Shown here in pieces: positions 55,813 through 64,000 of a stretch of 64,000 bases of DNA. Under the pieces are notes generated by a model, which did not search any database, was not told where the DNA came from, and was given only the letters and a program-made list of their open reading frames with translations. Location of the stretch: the NCBI GenBank assembly GCA_963920525.1, contig OY986439.1, positions 41,730,819 to 41,794,818 of the forward strand. The letters are read 5' to 3'. Source of the DNA: Dichetophora obliterata. Lineage: Eukaryota > Arthropoda > Insecta > Diptera > Sciomyzidae. A program made the translations under genes and the position numbers. Positions within the stretch are counted from its first letter, which is position 1, and every line of letters begins with the position of its first letter.

Positions 55813-56035
55813 AAATTTAAAGCACACTGAAATTTGACCTTTGTCGAAATGGTGAATAATAGAGAATGGTGGTGAATAATGGTTTGAACAATCGTAATTT
55901 CTCAGAAAAACGGCTAGGTGTGCCAATAATTTTGTTCAGAGGAATCGGTTGTATTTTTGTTTTATTTTTAAATAATAAAAATTTATTTTCTTTTAATAGT
56001 GCTATAACTAGCATTCTGTTTCTTATGCTCCTTTC

Positions 56036-56245
56036 TGTGTGCTGCTTTTGCCAGAAGATGCACTTGGGAAAGTGTTGTTCTTGCTGCTGCCCTTGACAGG
56101 TGCTAATCCTGGAAAAGTATCGGTGCTGCTGCTGTTCCTGCGAGAATGTGGTTTCTGCTGCTTTTGCCAGGGGCTAATTGTGCAAAAGCATCGCTTCTGC
56201 TGCTGCTCCTGCGCGTGTGCTGCTCTTGCCATAGTGCGTGATCGT
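56036..56245. repeat. Minisatellite, unit ~66-70 bp, about three copies
   Basis: Copies near 56038, 56099 and 56171 share CTGCTTTTGCCAG, GGTGCTAATCCTGGAAAAG-like text and GCTGCTGCTCCTGCG. The last two copies are closest; the first is diverged. Open frames here on both strands are translations of the repeat. Confidence 0.65.
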
Positions 56246-56261
56246 GTGTCAAGATATAATT

Positions 56262-56400
56262 TGAATCGTGAGCATTCGTGATTAGAAGGAAACACATCGT
56301 TAGCGTGTGTGATCGTTAGTAAAAAAATTATTGTAACAGTGAGCGTGCGTGATTAAAAAGAACACATCGTAAGCGTGCGTGATAGTGAGTCAAAATTACT
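56262..56400. repeat. Minisatellite, unit ~76 bp, two copies
   Basis: Two neighbouring copies share GAACACATCGTAAGCGTGCG-like text (versions at about 56288 and 56360) and a GTGAGCRTKCGTGATTA segment (about 56267 and 56340). Confidence 0.6.
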
Positions 56401-56453
56401 CTCACGCCCATCTCTAGCGCTTACTGTGCCAATAATTTACTGTGGCACTGTAT

Positions 56454-58354
56454 GTAACATAAAACTTTAGGCAGAAAAGCAAAATTCACTACAAATCTTA
56501 AGCTAAGTCCATAGCTTTTTCATTGATAAAAGCAACGATTTCTGACATTTTGTTATTGTTTTGTATAATGAATATTTTGGTAAGGTTACTAGTCAAAAGT
56601 GTATGGTATTACAATTAAAAAAACATAACATAATGTTGAGGTGACTGCCAGCCAGAATTTTGTGGCATAATTAACAGCTACAAGTTGTTTATAAATAGTC
56701 ACGTTTGTGTGGCATTTTTGAATAGTTATTGTACTTGTACCTCTTTTAAGCAAAGCCGTCAAAAAAGTACGTTCAAGCAGGTATTCTTTATGAAAACTGA
56801 ACTATGGTCCAAATGGTGCCATAACCCAAGTTTCGTTATTTAATTTTTTTTTACATAATATAGGAGTTAAATTTTTACTTCTCAAATTTTATTTTACTTA
56901 CGTATTTACTCATTAAATATAGTTAAATATTTTTTATTTCAGTTTTAAAGACGATTATCTTGTTGTGACTTTGGAAAACCAACAATTTTATGACTAAATT
57001 GAATGAGCGTAAAACCCGAACTAATAGTTTTTTTAGAGCTCAATAATATACTAGTTCTTATCAACTTTACTGCTGACACATGCTGCAAGCTTTAACTTGA
57101 CAACTTTTTAAAAATTTGCATTTTGTTGTTGCAAAATTTGCTAAAAAAACCACTTTAGCCGTTGAAAAACCATTTTTATGTTGGCGTTCAGGCTTTTGCC
57201 ATCCTAAACCCCAAAAAAGAGGACAAAAAGTTCACAAGCAAATGTTGAACAACATGTTGACTAGTTGTTGCTTGTTGATCGCAGTATGCAATAATTCCAT
57301 AAACATTTTTTTAAATTTTTGTTTTTTTTTTTAACTGAGCAGGAACTCTACTTTGCTTAACTGTGGCAACATGAACGGCTGTCGGGATCGTAAATTTTAA
57401 GTGTCGCCATCACTTGATTTTCCACGCGGTGCTCCCACACGCGTTTTGGGGAACTTTGCTGATTTTGCCGATTTATGTTTTGTTTTTATTTTTGTATTTT
57501 TGGCTTGTCATTCGTTCAGGTTTGATGGCAGCGATTTTGCAAAAAGTCAGGCAAACACCATGTTGTTTGGAGCAAAAAAAAAAAATAATAAAACCATGCT
57601 GCATCTAGTGGTTTTTTATAAAACTAAAATGAACAAAAATTTATTTTGAAGCGGCTTTTAGAGCTCGTAAAATTTTTAATGTGCTGCTTTTTATGGCATG
57701 CAACACTTTTAAAGATGCGGCAGCTCTTTTCATCGCTAAAATGAAGATTTTTCTAGAACGATAACTTTAAGCAAATTTTCCAGCATTATTTACAAAGTTA
57801 AAAATATTAAAATATTTTGTTAAGATCTTTATTAAAACTCTCCTTGATCTTAACAGCTGGTAAAATGCGTTCATTGATCTGCTCAGAGTTTGAAATGCAA
57901 ATAATACAAACAAAACCCAAACATTTTCCCTTTGTTTACAACAAACATTAGCCAAAAATAATAAGCAAACCAATCTTTGGAGTAACTGAAACCCAATCAA
58001 TCGTTTCATCTATCTATCCAACGACGACTACCTAAACCAAAGCCACCAACCACCAACATCAGCCAGTAGAGACTCTGAACAACAACAAGAAATATGAAAA
58101 CACCAACATCTGGAGTTGATCTCACACTCCAAACCAGAAGAAAACAAAAACACCAAAGTTCACTTAAAGAATAACAAAAGAGAAGCGGCAGAAAAACTCG
58201 TGTATTTCGTCGTAGTTTATTTATTATGCCATTCACTGATCTTGCTGTTGCGATATCTACATATGCGTAAGCAGTGCCGCATTTAGGTTTGATGCGCCCC
58301 TAAAAACAATCAAGTTAAACTCCGACTTACAAAGAGCCAAAACGACCTAATAAA
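56454..58354. other. Unassigned AT-rich sequence, no gene supported
   Basis: No recognisable coding region; frames at 57116-57334 and 57401-57649 are F/L-rich or shared between frames. Repeated CACCAACA and ACCAAA stretches occur near 58040-58150. No element ends were identified. Confidence 0.45.
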
Positions 58355-58735
58355 GTCGGCCTTTGTAGTCTAGTGGAGACTATCAACCCAGAGGTCCCTG
58401 GTTGGAATCCGGGCTCGGGCATGGTTCTTTTCACTTTCTTTATTCTTTCCTGCACATTTAAGAATTATGGAAAACAAAAAATCCACAGCTAAATTGTGGA
58501 AAATGTGGAATTAATGGACAGGAACAACTAAGGGCTGGAAATGCTTACCGAGGTTAAGGCATAATACTAGCCTCGGTTAAAAGCAATTCAAATTGTCTTT
58601 CACGGTTGTTTCGCCTAATCAATAATTCACGTACGGTTCCATTCAATTCCTCTAAATAATATATTCTTTCCTTTCAGGTCAAAGACCAAACCTTGTTTGT
58701 ATAAGGCGCATGCCTTGGTTCTTTGATCTTTAAAA
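58355..58735 (+). mobile_element. tRNA-derived SINE, copy 1
   Basis: The tRNA-like head (58355-58421) has an A box TGTAGTCTAGTGG (about 58365), a B box GGTTGGAATCC (58400-58410) and a pairing T arm (CCTGG/CCGGG). The body shares TTTTCACTTTCT, AGAATTATGGAAA, AATTAATGGACAGGAAC and AGGGCTGGAAATGC with copy 2. The 3' part holds a hairpin (TCAAAGACCAAACC pairing with GGTTCTTTGA, about 58680-58723) followed by a run of A. Non-coding, Pol III-type retroelement needing a partner LINE for mobility; the partner is unknown. Confidence 0.75.
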
Positions 58736-59964
58736 AAAAAATAGAACAAAATCAATAAGGTTTCTTTATGGTTTTCATCCAAAAAGACGATCTCTTTTAA
58801 AACATTGAGAAAATTTTTTTAAAATTCCATAATTGTTTATTAGTCAAATCATATATTTTAAGAAGAATCTTATTGTTTTATATGAGAAAACTTTTAAAAC
58901 TCTAAGTAAGTCTTATTAAAAATGTATGATTTTCTTATTAATTTTAAAATAAATCTTCTTATAAAATAAGTTAGGAAATCTTATTGATTTAAAAAAAATT
59001 ATTTTTGAAATGCAATAAGTGAAGCTTTTTAAAGCTCAACGGAATCTTATAAAATTTTACCTGAAAGTTTACTTACTTTTAATATCCTAATAAATTAAGG
59101 AAAAATACATTTTGTCAGATTTTATTACAATTTATTAGGTAATATTATAGGATTATGTATAAATATAATTTTAAAAAATTAAAGAATGCATTCATTTCTA
59201 GTTAATTTCAATTCATTTCTAGTTAATTAAAGCAATGTGGCTATAATGGAAAAAAACGACTTAAGAAACTGATACAAAGTAGTAACACTTTCTGCGCATG
59301 GTTTTGTTGTTGCTTAAACACGTTTCAGATTTTGTTGAGCACATAGTTTTTTTCGTTACATACCTATTGTGTTTATTGTTAACTTACCCTTTTTTTCTAC
59401 ATTATTTCAAGCAAGCTTTGAACTTGACTTTTTACTAAAGTATCCAGCGTCGTCGAGACCATCAAAGAAACTGATGACATCCGCTATTTTCAATTTATTC
59501 CGCACGTCCTTTGAGTTCACGCTGTACATTTTCAACAAAGCCGAAAATTAGTCGTTCAAACCCCACGACGGAATATTTCTTGAGTTTCGAGAATATCAGT
59601 TTTGTCAAAAAGAAGCTTTGAAACAGAATTATCCATCGTTCATCTTTATTTATTTCAACATACAATTTCTTTATAATTGTTATTTTTCACGAATATACCA
59701 TGAATATGTACAACCACGACCACGATTACGACCGAAAATGAGAGCTATAGTATGTAAACATACAAAAAAGGATAAAACTTTCTTCTTAGTTTTAAGGTTC
59801 TTCTTAAGCTTTAGTGAGATGAGTGAGTGAGATGACATGAGTGTTATATAGATTTTTATATCATTTCATTCATTCAATAACGAATTTTATTATTAGTTTT
59901 AATAAGACTTTCTCTATAGAATTAAAAAGATTTATCTATGGAATATTCTTCTAATTTGGTACTA
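58736..59964. other. AT-rich sequence with loose AATCTTATT motifs
   Basis: AAATCTTATTGATT, AGAATCTTATTG and TCTTATTAA recur loosely at 58860-59060, with related text on both sides of the pogo-like element (about 59890 and 62445). It may be an old AT-rich element into which that one inserted. No coding region supported. Confidence 0.4.
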
Positions 59965-60147
59965 CAGTGAAACTTCCCTAACTCGAACTTCCGTAACTCG
60001 AAATTATCCATAACTCGAAGTAGTATTTGTGCTTTTTGCTTTCTCACGATATTTTCCCTTATATTTTGATATCTATGAGTCGAATTTCCCTAACTCGAAT
60101 TTTTCTTCAACTCGAATCGAAGTCTCATTTGTATTAAGAAGATTTTC

Positions 60148-60340
60148 ATGTTGGAGAGTGCGCTAGACTATCAAACCAGACGTCCCCGGTTCGAGTCCGG
60201 GTTCGGTCGTGGTTTTTTTCACTTTCTTTGCTCTTTACTACATTACTACAGAATTATGGAAAGTAAACACAGAATTCCACAAGTTAATTGTGGGAAAATA
60301 TTGAATTTAATGGACAAGAACCACAATTGAGGGCTAAAAA
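60148..60340 (+). mobile_element. tRNA-derived SINE, copy 2
   Basis: The head has a perfect-looking B box GGTTCGAGTCC (60188-60198) with a CCCGG/CCGGG T stem and a GTGCGCTAGACTATCAAACC A-box side. Body blocks TTTTTTCACTTTCTTTGCTC, AGAATTATGGAAA, AATTTAATGGACAAGAAC and AGGGCTAAAAATGC match copy 1 in order. The 3' part differs or is truncated. It lies near the left end of the pogo-like element. Confidence 0.75.
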
Positions 60341-60510
60341 TGCAACAAGGCAAGTTTTCTTGGAGCCAAATCGAGTTTGATAGTGAGAAATGAGTTCGGT
60401 ACAGCTTCTCAAACCGGCGAATTTTCTTTTTTTATTCTTTTTTGTCAATTGAATATGGCTGCGCATTGTTTGGAAAATATATTTAAACATAAAAGTTGCG
60501 TATTGAAATA

Positions 60511-60557
60511 CTAATTTCCAATTGTAAAGAAACACTTGGAAAAAGCATATTCAAATA
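60511..60557. repeat. 47-bp tandem repeat unit, left of the mariner
   Basis: One unit, starting CTAATTTCCAATTGTAAAGA and ending near CATATTCAAATA. Further units continue to the right of the mariner at 61858-61985, so the mariner splits the array. Confidence 0.8.
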
Positions 60558-61855
60558 AAGGGTCCGCCATCTAACGTTTTTTTTTTTCAACTAGTGCTTA
60601 TTTCATGAATGGTAACACTTAGCTCATGTCTGATTTGATAGATAATTAGTTTTATCCTTCCGCTAAACGAATATGGCTGTGTGTACGCTTGAACAACGCT
60701 GGGAAATATTGAGACATTACTTTGAAAATCATGGTAATGTTACAGAATGTGTGCGAAAATTGCGTACGGATTTTGGAAGAAGAGAAGCACCGTCAGCTCT
60801 GTATGTTCGTTATCTTGTAAAAAAGTGAAAGAAACTGGCATCCTCATCGATAAACGAAAGCGTAAAAAGCCAAAAACAGTGCGTACACCCGAGAATATGG
60901 CTGCAGAAAGTGTGCGTGAAGCGCCATCAACATCAATTCACCGTCGTTCTCAACAATTGAACATTTCGGAGACATCATTGAGACGAATTTTGCATAAAGA
61001 CCATGGTATGACGCCATACAAAGTCCAATTGGTTCAGGTGTTGAAGCCAACTGACCATCAATGCGTTTTCGCTTCGCTAAGTGGGCCTGCGATCGACTTA
61101 CAGAAGATGCCGATTTTGCCAAAAAAATCATCTTTTCAGATGAAGCTCATTTTGATCTTGGCGGGTATGTAAACAAGCAAAATTGTCACATTTGGGGCAC
61201 AGAAAACCCGCACGCATACATTGGAAAGCTGCTGCACCCAAAACGAGTCACTGTTTGGTGCAGATTTTGTTCCAGATGCATAATTGGGCCATTTTTCTTC
61301 GAAAATGAGCAAGGAGTGGCCGTTACAGTCAATGGCGATCGTTATCGGGCCATGTTGAACGAATTTTTGTTCACAAAAATTGAAGACGAGGATATTGGCA
61401 ACATTTGGTTTCAGCAGGACGGTGCTACGTGTCACACAGCCGAAGCTGCACTCGATGTTTTGCGCCCTGTTTTTGAAGAGCGCATTATCAGCCGCAGAGC
61501 TGATGTCGTTTGGCCACCTCGGAGCTGCGATTTGACACCGTTTGACTATTATTTGTGGGGTGCCCTCAAAGGTAAGTGTTACGCCGGCAAGCCAGAGACA
61601 ATTGACGCTATAAAGGACAATATTCGTGAAGCCATTGGTGAAATACAGCTGCACACAATCGATAATGTGCTTAAAAATTGGACCGATCGTGTAGGCTACT
61701 GCATGGCCAGCCGAGGCAGCCATTTGAATGAAATTATTTTCCATTATTAACCGGAAAAATTGTACTTTCAAATAAAAAAAGAAAGTTGAGAAAATATCCA
61801 GTAGTTTTTTTTTATAGAGTTTTCAAAAAAAAAAAAAAGTTATTTGGCGGTTATT
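60558..61855 (+). mobile_element. DD41D (rosa-like) mariner, second lineage
   Basis: The left end AAGGGTCCGCCATCTAACGT and the right end, on the minus strand AATAACCGCCAAATAACTTT, share CCGCCA, TAAC and a long T run. Both are bordered by TA (60556-60557 and 61856-61857). It contains a transposase with only two frameshifts. Its protein differs at many positions from the copy at 42392-43473, so it is another lineage of the same family. Confidence 0.85.
60673..61750 (+). pseudogene. DD41D mariner transposase, two one-base shifts from intact
   Basis: ATG 60673 opens MAVCTLEQRWEILRHYFENH, the helix-turn-helix region. At a run of six A (about 60823) one base seems missing; the next frame continues VKETGILIDKRKRKK through STSIHRRSQQLNISETSLRR and KVQLVQVLKPTDH. 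A second one-base loss at about 61053 leads into the 229-codon core from 61061: FAKKIIFSDEAHFDLGG, VNKQNCHIW, VTVNGDRYRAM, WFQQDGATCHTA and SCDLTPFDYYLWG, ending at TAA 61750. All three catalytic Asp are present, with 41 residues between the second and third. Confidence 0.88.
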
Positions 61856-61857
61856 TA

Positions 61858-61985
61858 TTGTAAAGAAACACTTGGAAAAAGCTTATTCAAATACTAATTT
61901 CCAATTATAAAGAAACACTTGGATCAAGCTTATTTAAAAACTTATTTCCAATTGTAAAGAAACACTTGGATTAAGCTTATAGTAA
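61858..61985. repeat. 47-bp tandem repeat, right part (about 2.7 units)
   Basis: Units of AAGAAACACTTGGAAAAAGC-type text alternate with CTAATTTCCAATTATAAAG. Joined with the unit at 60511-60557 this makes nearly four copies. Nearby, inverted TTTTCCAAGCTTG motifs occur at 62064-62125. Confidence 0.75.
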
Positions 61986-62440
61986 GGAATATTTTTCCAA
62001 GGAATCGTTTTCGTTTATTCTACAATTACTTGTAAGCATCTTCCAATAGTAATCTAAAGCTTTTTCCAAGCTTGATGCTTACGGTTCTAAGCTTGCTTAA
62101 AACTTATTCCAAGCTTGTTTGGCTAATTGGGTTGTGTTGTGTGTATTTTGTTGATATATGTTTTGTGTAAGTAAAGAGATCTTTTGAATTTGCAAGGTAA
62201 GTGTGGCTCATTTTAGAGAATTCATTCTTGATGCTTATTGACTTAACGACTATATGAAAGTGATAAATCTGGTGATGATGAAGTTGAAGATATTCCACCA
62301 CCAACAATTTTCGAAAGAAATCACTTCGCAGACAAAAAATAAATTATTTACAGAAAATTTTTTTCTTTAACTCAAATTTTCCGTAACTCCAAGTTAAATT
62401 CTGGTCCCTTGACACTTCGAGTTGGGCAAGTTTCACTGTA

Positions 62441-64000
62441 TTAGGAAGAAAACATAATAAAATAGCTCAATAACGTTATATTTTTGAATATAAGTGGTGA
62501 TTTTTAGCTCTGTGTAAGTAAAATTATTAAAAAAAAAACGAATATTATTTGACATTCCTTTAAGGTAATACTAATGAATAGTACAAAACGAAGATAACCA
62601 TAAATTTCACTGTAAGCAAGCGCTAGATAAAAATTTGTAAGGTTTAAAAGGAAAAATACACATATTTTTTTTATAAATAAATTTTCAAACATATGTTAAT
62701 AGTTAAAAAAGTAAAACTTAAAATATGGAAAATTCATGCCTCAGATTGAAATAGTTATTTTTTACCGAAAAAGATCGATGCATACGGCTCCCGGAACTTA
62801 AGCCCGATTGATTATTCCAAAAAAAACAATGGTGAAAAAGCCATTTAATTCCTCGGAAAAAAAGGCCCGAAATGAAAAGCGATTATGCCATTTTTTTCGG
62901 GTGGTTGTGTCAAGAAATTTCTTGTCTTTTTTCCAAATATTTGAAAAGGAAGAAAGACCCGAAAAAAGCTTGGAATATAGACAAAAAAAAATTAAGCATT
63001 TTTGCCAAATTAAAAAATGGAAAAACGCCCGATTTTTTGTTAACCAAAAAGTTGCGAGATTTTAATTAAGTTTGTTTATTGTTATATAGACCAGCGTTTC
63101 CAAACTTGTTCTTTCTGCAAGCCCATTCCTAATTTTTTTTAACAATATTGCATCTAATTATTGAAGATAGCAACCAAACCCATTGCATAACCACAGATAT
63201 ATGAGGCGAGGAATTTTGACTATCAAGATTAAATCGTTTTTTACCCAAAGAAAAATTATAATGATCACTGTAAAAATTTTTCACTTTAAAAATGAAAATG
63301 CTAATTGAGAATGTCTACGAAATGTTTTTGCGAATATATTCTGCCAATTGAATTAAGGAAATGCGCCCGAATTTTTATTTATTCCCAAATAGTTAAGAAA
63401 TTTAAAACTCGTTTTTTTAAAAGGGTTTGCCCCTGTATGGAAGGTAAAAAATGAGTATTTCGTATAAGGGCAAAAAATTTTATCATAAAAAACACCATAT
63501 GGACCTTATCCGAACATAATGTTCCTTGAACCCCTTGTTCATAGAATAACATCAAAAACACAACGAATGAAGGAAATCTTTGCAGATATTTTCACAGGGG
63601 AACATTAATTTACTACTCAAATCTGTTCCTCTATATTTTGATAATCTTACATTGAATCTGGATCACGGGAATTACTCCCGAAAAATTAAATCATAAAGCC
63701 TAAAAAACTGCAGCAAATTTCGGACGTAATTTCTATTTTTTCGGGCATTATTTCCGAATCATCCGGGAGTAATTAACTTTTTTCGGGCAGAATTGACATT
63801 TCAAGCAATGCTCTTTTTTGGGTCTATGCTTCAAAATTTTCGGATCTTTTTGAAATTTTTTTTTTAGTGTATTTTTCGGCAGCCGATGCATACCCCACTG
63901 CATTGTAACAGGCTCGGGTAATATATGATTACCCGGTGCTGAACTTTTAAATTGTTCTCATCGAGATGAAAGTGGTTGTTAGTTGTTATTTAATACTTGA
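62441..64000. other. AT-rich sequence with repeated CCCGAAAA/TTTTCGGGC motifs
   Basis: From about 62790 on, AAGCCCGATT, GGCCCGAAAT, GACCCGAAAA, CGCCCGATTT and, inverted, TTTCGGGCATT and TTTCGGGCAGA recur. A palindromic pair around GGGAATTACTCCCGA (about 63668) and CCGGGAGTAATT (about 63762) is also seen. GATGCATACGG (about 62778) and CGATGCATACCCC (about 63884) may mark the outer limits, but they lie as direct rather than inverted copies. Probably an unrecognised repeat-rich element. The 85-codon frame at 62808-63065 is K/F-rich and not supported as a gene. Confidence 0.4.

Larger units (their letters stand above)
55440..56451 (-). mobile_element. Tc1-like transposon remnant with IR/DR-type end
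   Basis: The right end, read on the minus strand, is CAGTGCCACAGTAAATTATT, bordered by TA (56452-56453). A related TGTGCCAATAATTTTG motif recurs inside at about 55919, the arrangement of two direct repeats within one long end known from IR/DR Tc1 elements. The minus-strand transposase start lies further in (55810). Two minisatellite patches (56036-56245 and 56262-56400) sit between end and gene. The opposite end was not found, so the element is truncated on the left. Confidence 0.65.
59965..62438. mobile_element. pogo-like element carrying a SINE, a tandem array and a mariner
   Basis: Ends CAGTGAAACTTCCCTAACTC and CAGTGAAACTTGCCCAACTC (minus strand) are bordered by TA (59963-59964 and 62439-62440), and ...AACTCGAA motifs repeat inward on the left (about 59985-60115). 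Such ends are typical of pogo/Tigger elements. No catalytic core is recognisable. An acidic stretch ending DDEVEDIPPPTIFERNHF (about 62269-62324, plus strand) and a stop resemble a pogo transposase tail. A SINE copy, a ~47-bp tandem repeat and a DD41D mariner lie inside. Confidence 0.75.

Noticed and set aside
56023..56297. Cys- and Ser-rich frames on both strands
   Set aside because: Translations of a 66-70-bp tandem repeat.
58671..58680. TTTCCTTTCAG acceptor-like site
   Set aside because: Lies inside the SINE, just before its hairpin tail.
61136..61771. 211-codon open frame on the minus strand
   Set aside because: Exactly antisense to the mariner transposase core, whose plus-strand text matches the family; the minus text has no domain.
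62808..63069. Two overlapping K/F-rich frames
   Set aside because: Low-complexity A/T-rich translation shared between frames.
1..64000. CRISPR arrays, operons, bacterial insertion sequences
   Set aside because: No regularly spaced short repeats with unique spacers, no prokaryotic gene organisation; repeats seen are eukaryotic TEs and satellites.

Overview
The window reads as eukaryotic, dipteran-type DNA: very AT-rich, scattered (CAA/GTT)n runs, no operons and no ribosome-binding sites. The mobile elements fit an insect: copia with its tRNA-iMet-type primer site, RTE, Jockey/CR1-like and LOA-like non-LTR elements, DD41D 'rosa'-like mariners, Tc1, pogo, Harbinger and hAT. A true fruit fly (tephritid) is a reasonable guess, but species is inference. 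I found no host protein gene I would defend. Nearly every recognisable coding stretch is a transposon gene, most of them broken. The window is probably intergenic or part of a long intron; an acceptor joined directly to a donor near 45.45 kb hints at the latter.

Layout. 1-10 kb: a mariner fossil (1435-2345); a hAT-like element with an exact 8-bp target duplication (2538-3895); a P-like MITE (3918-4239); then a composite (5787-9471) holding a ~340-bp tandem array, a piggyBac-like MITE, and a short inverted-repeat element split by another hAT-like element with an exact 8-bp duplication. 9.5-19.7 kb: mostly unassigned sequence plus inverted-repeat elements at 14367-14839, 15594-15752 (an almost pure hairpin) and 16011-16982. 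19.7-23.5 kb: a pogo/Jerky-type transposase pseudogene and a hAT remnant split by a non-LTR fragment. 26.7-30.4 kb: a Harbinger remnant, a 160-bp tandem duplication, a foldback element with a tRNA-like unit inside, and a Tc1-like element that is almost entirely one large inverted repeat.

32-38.9 kb: a foldback element, a copia-like LTR retrotransposon (32630-36364) split by a non-LTR insertion, and a Tc1 element (36610-38859) split by a TA-flanked MITE. 39-43.6 kb: a DD41D mariner carrying a nearly intact RTE retrotransposon (39127-42351) flanked by a 12-bp duplication. 45.4-49.7 kb: the candidate splice signal, a ~21-bp minisatellite, and an inverted, decayed second RTE copy holding another non-LTR fragment with a 14-bp duplication. 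53-56.5 kb: LOA-like gag and RT pieces and a Tc1-like end. 58-62.5 kb: two copies of a tRNA-derived SINE family, one inside a pogo-like element that also holds a second, less damaged DD41D mariner.

The elements do not form a pathway. What the window offers is a dated order of insertions: several nests can be undone on paper, because removing the insert and its duplication restores a reading frame or a repeat unit. No new defence or biosynthetic system is visible. The most unusual signals are the ratchet-like splice signal, the long perfect or near-perfect hairpins, and two young elements that look about one base from intact at A-runs.
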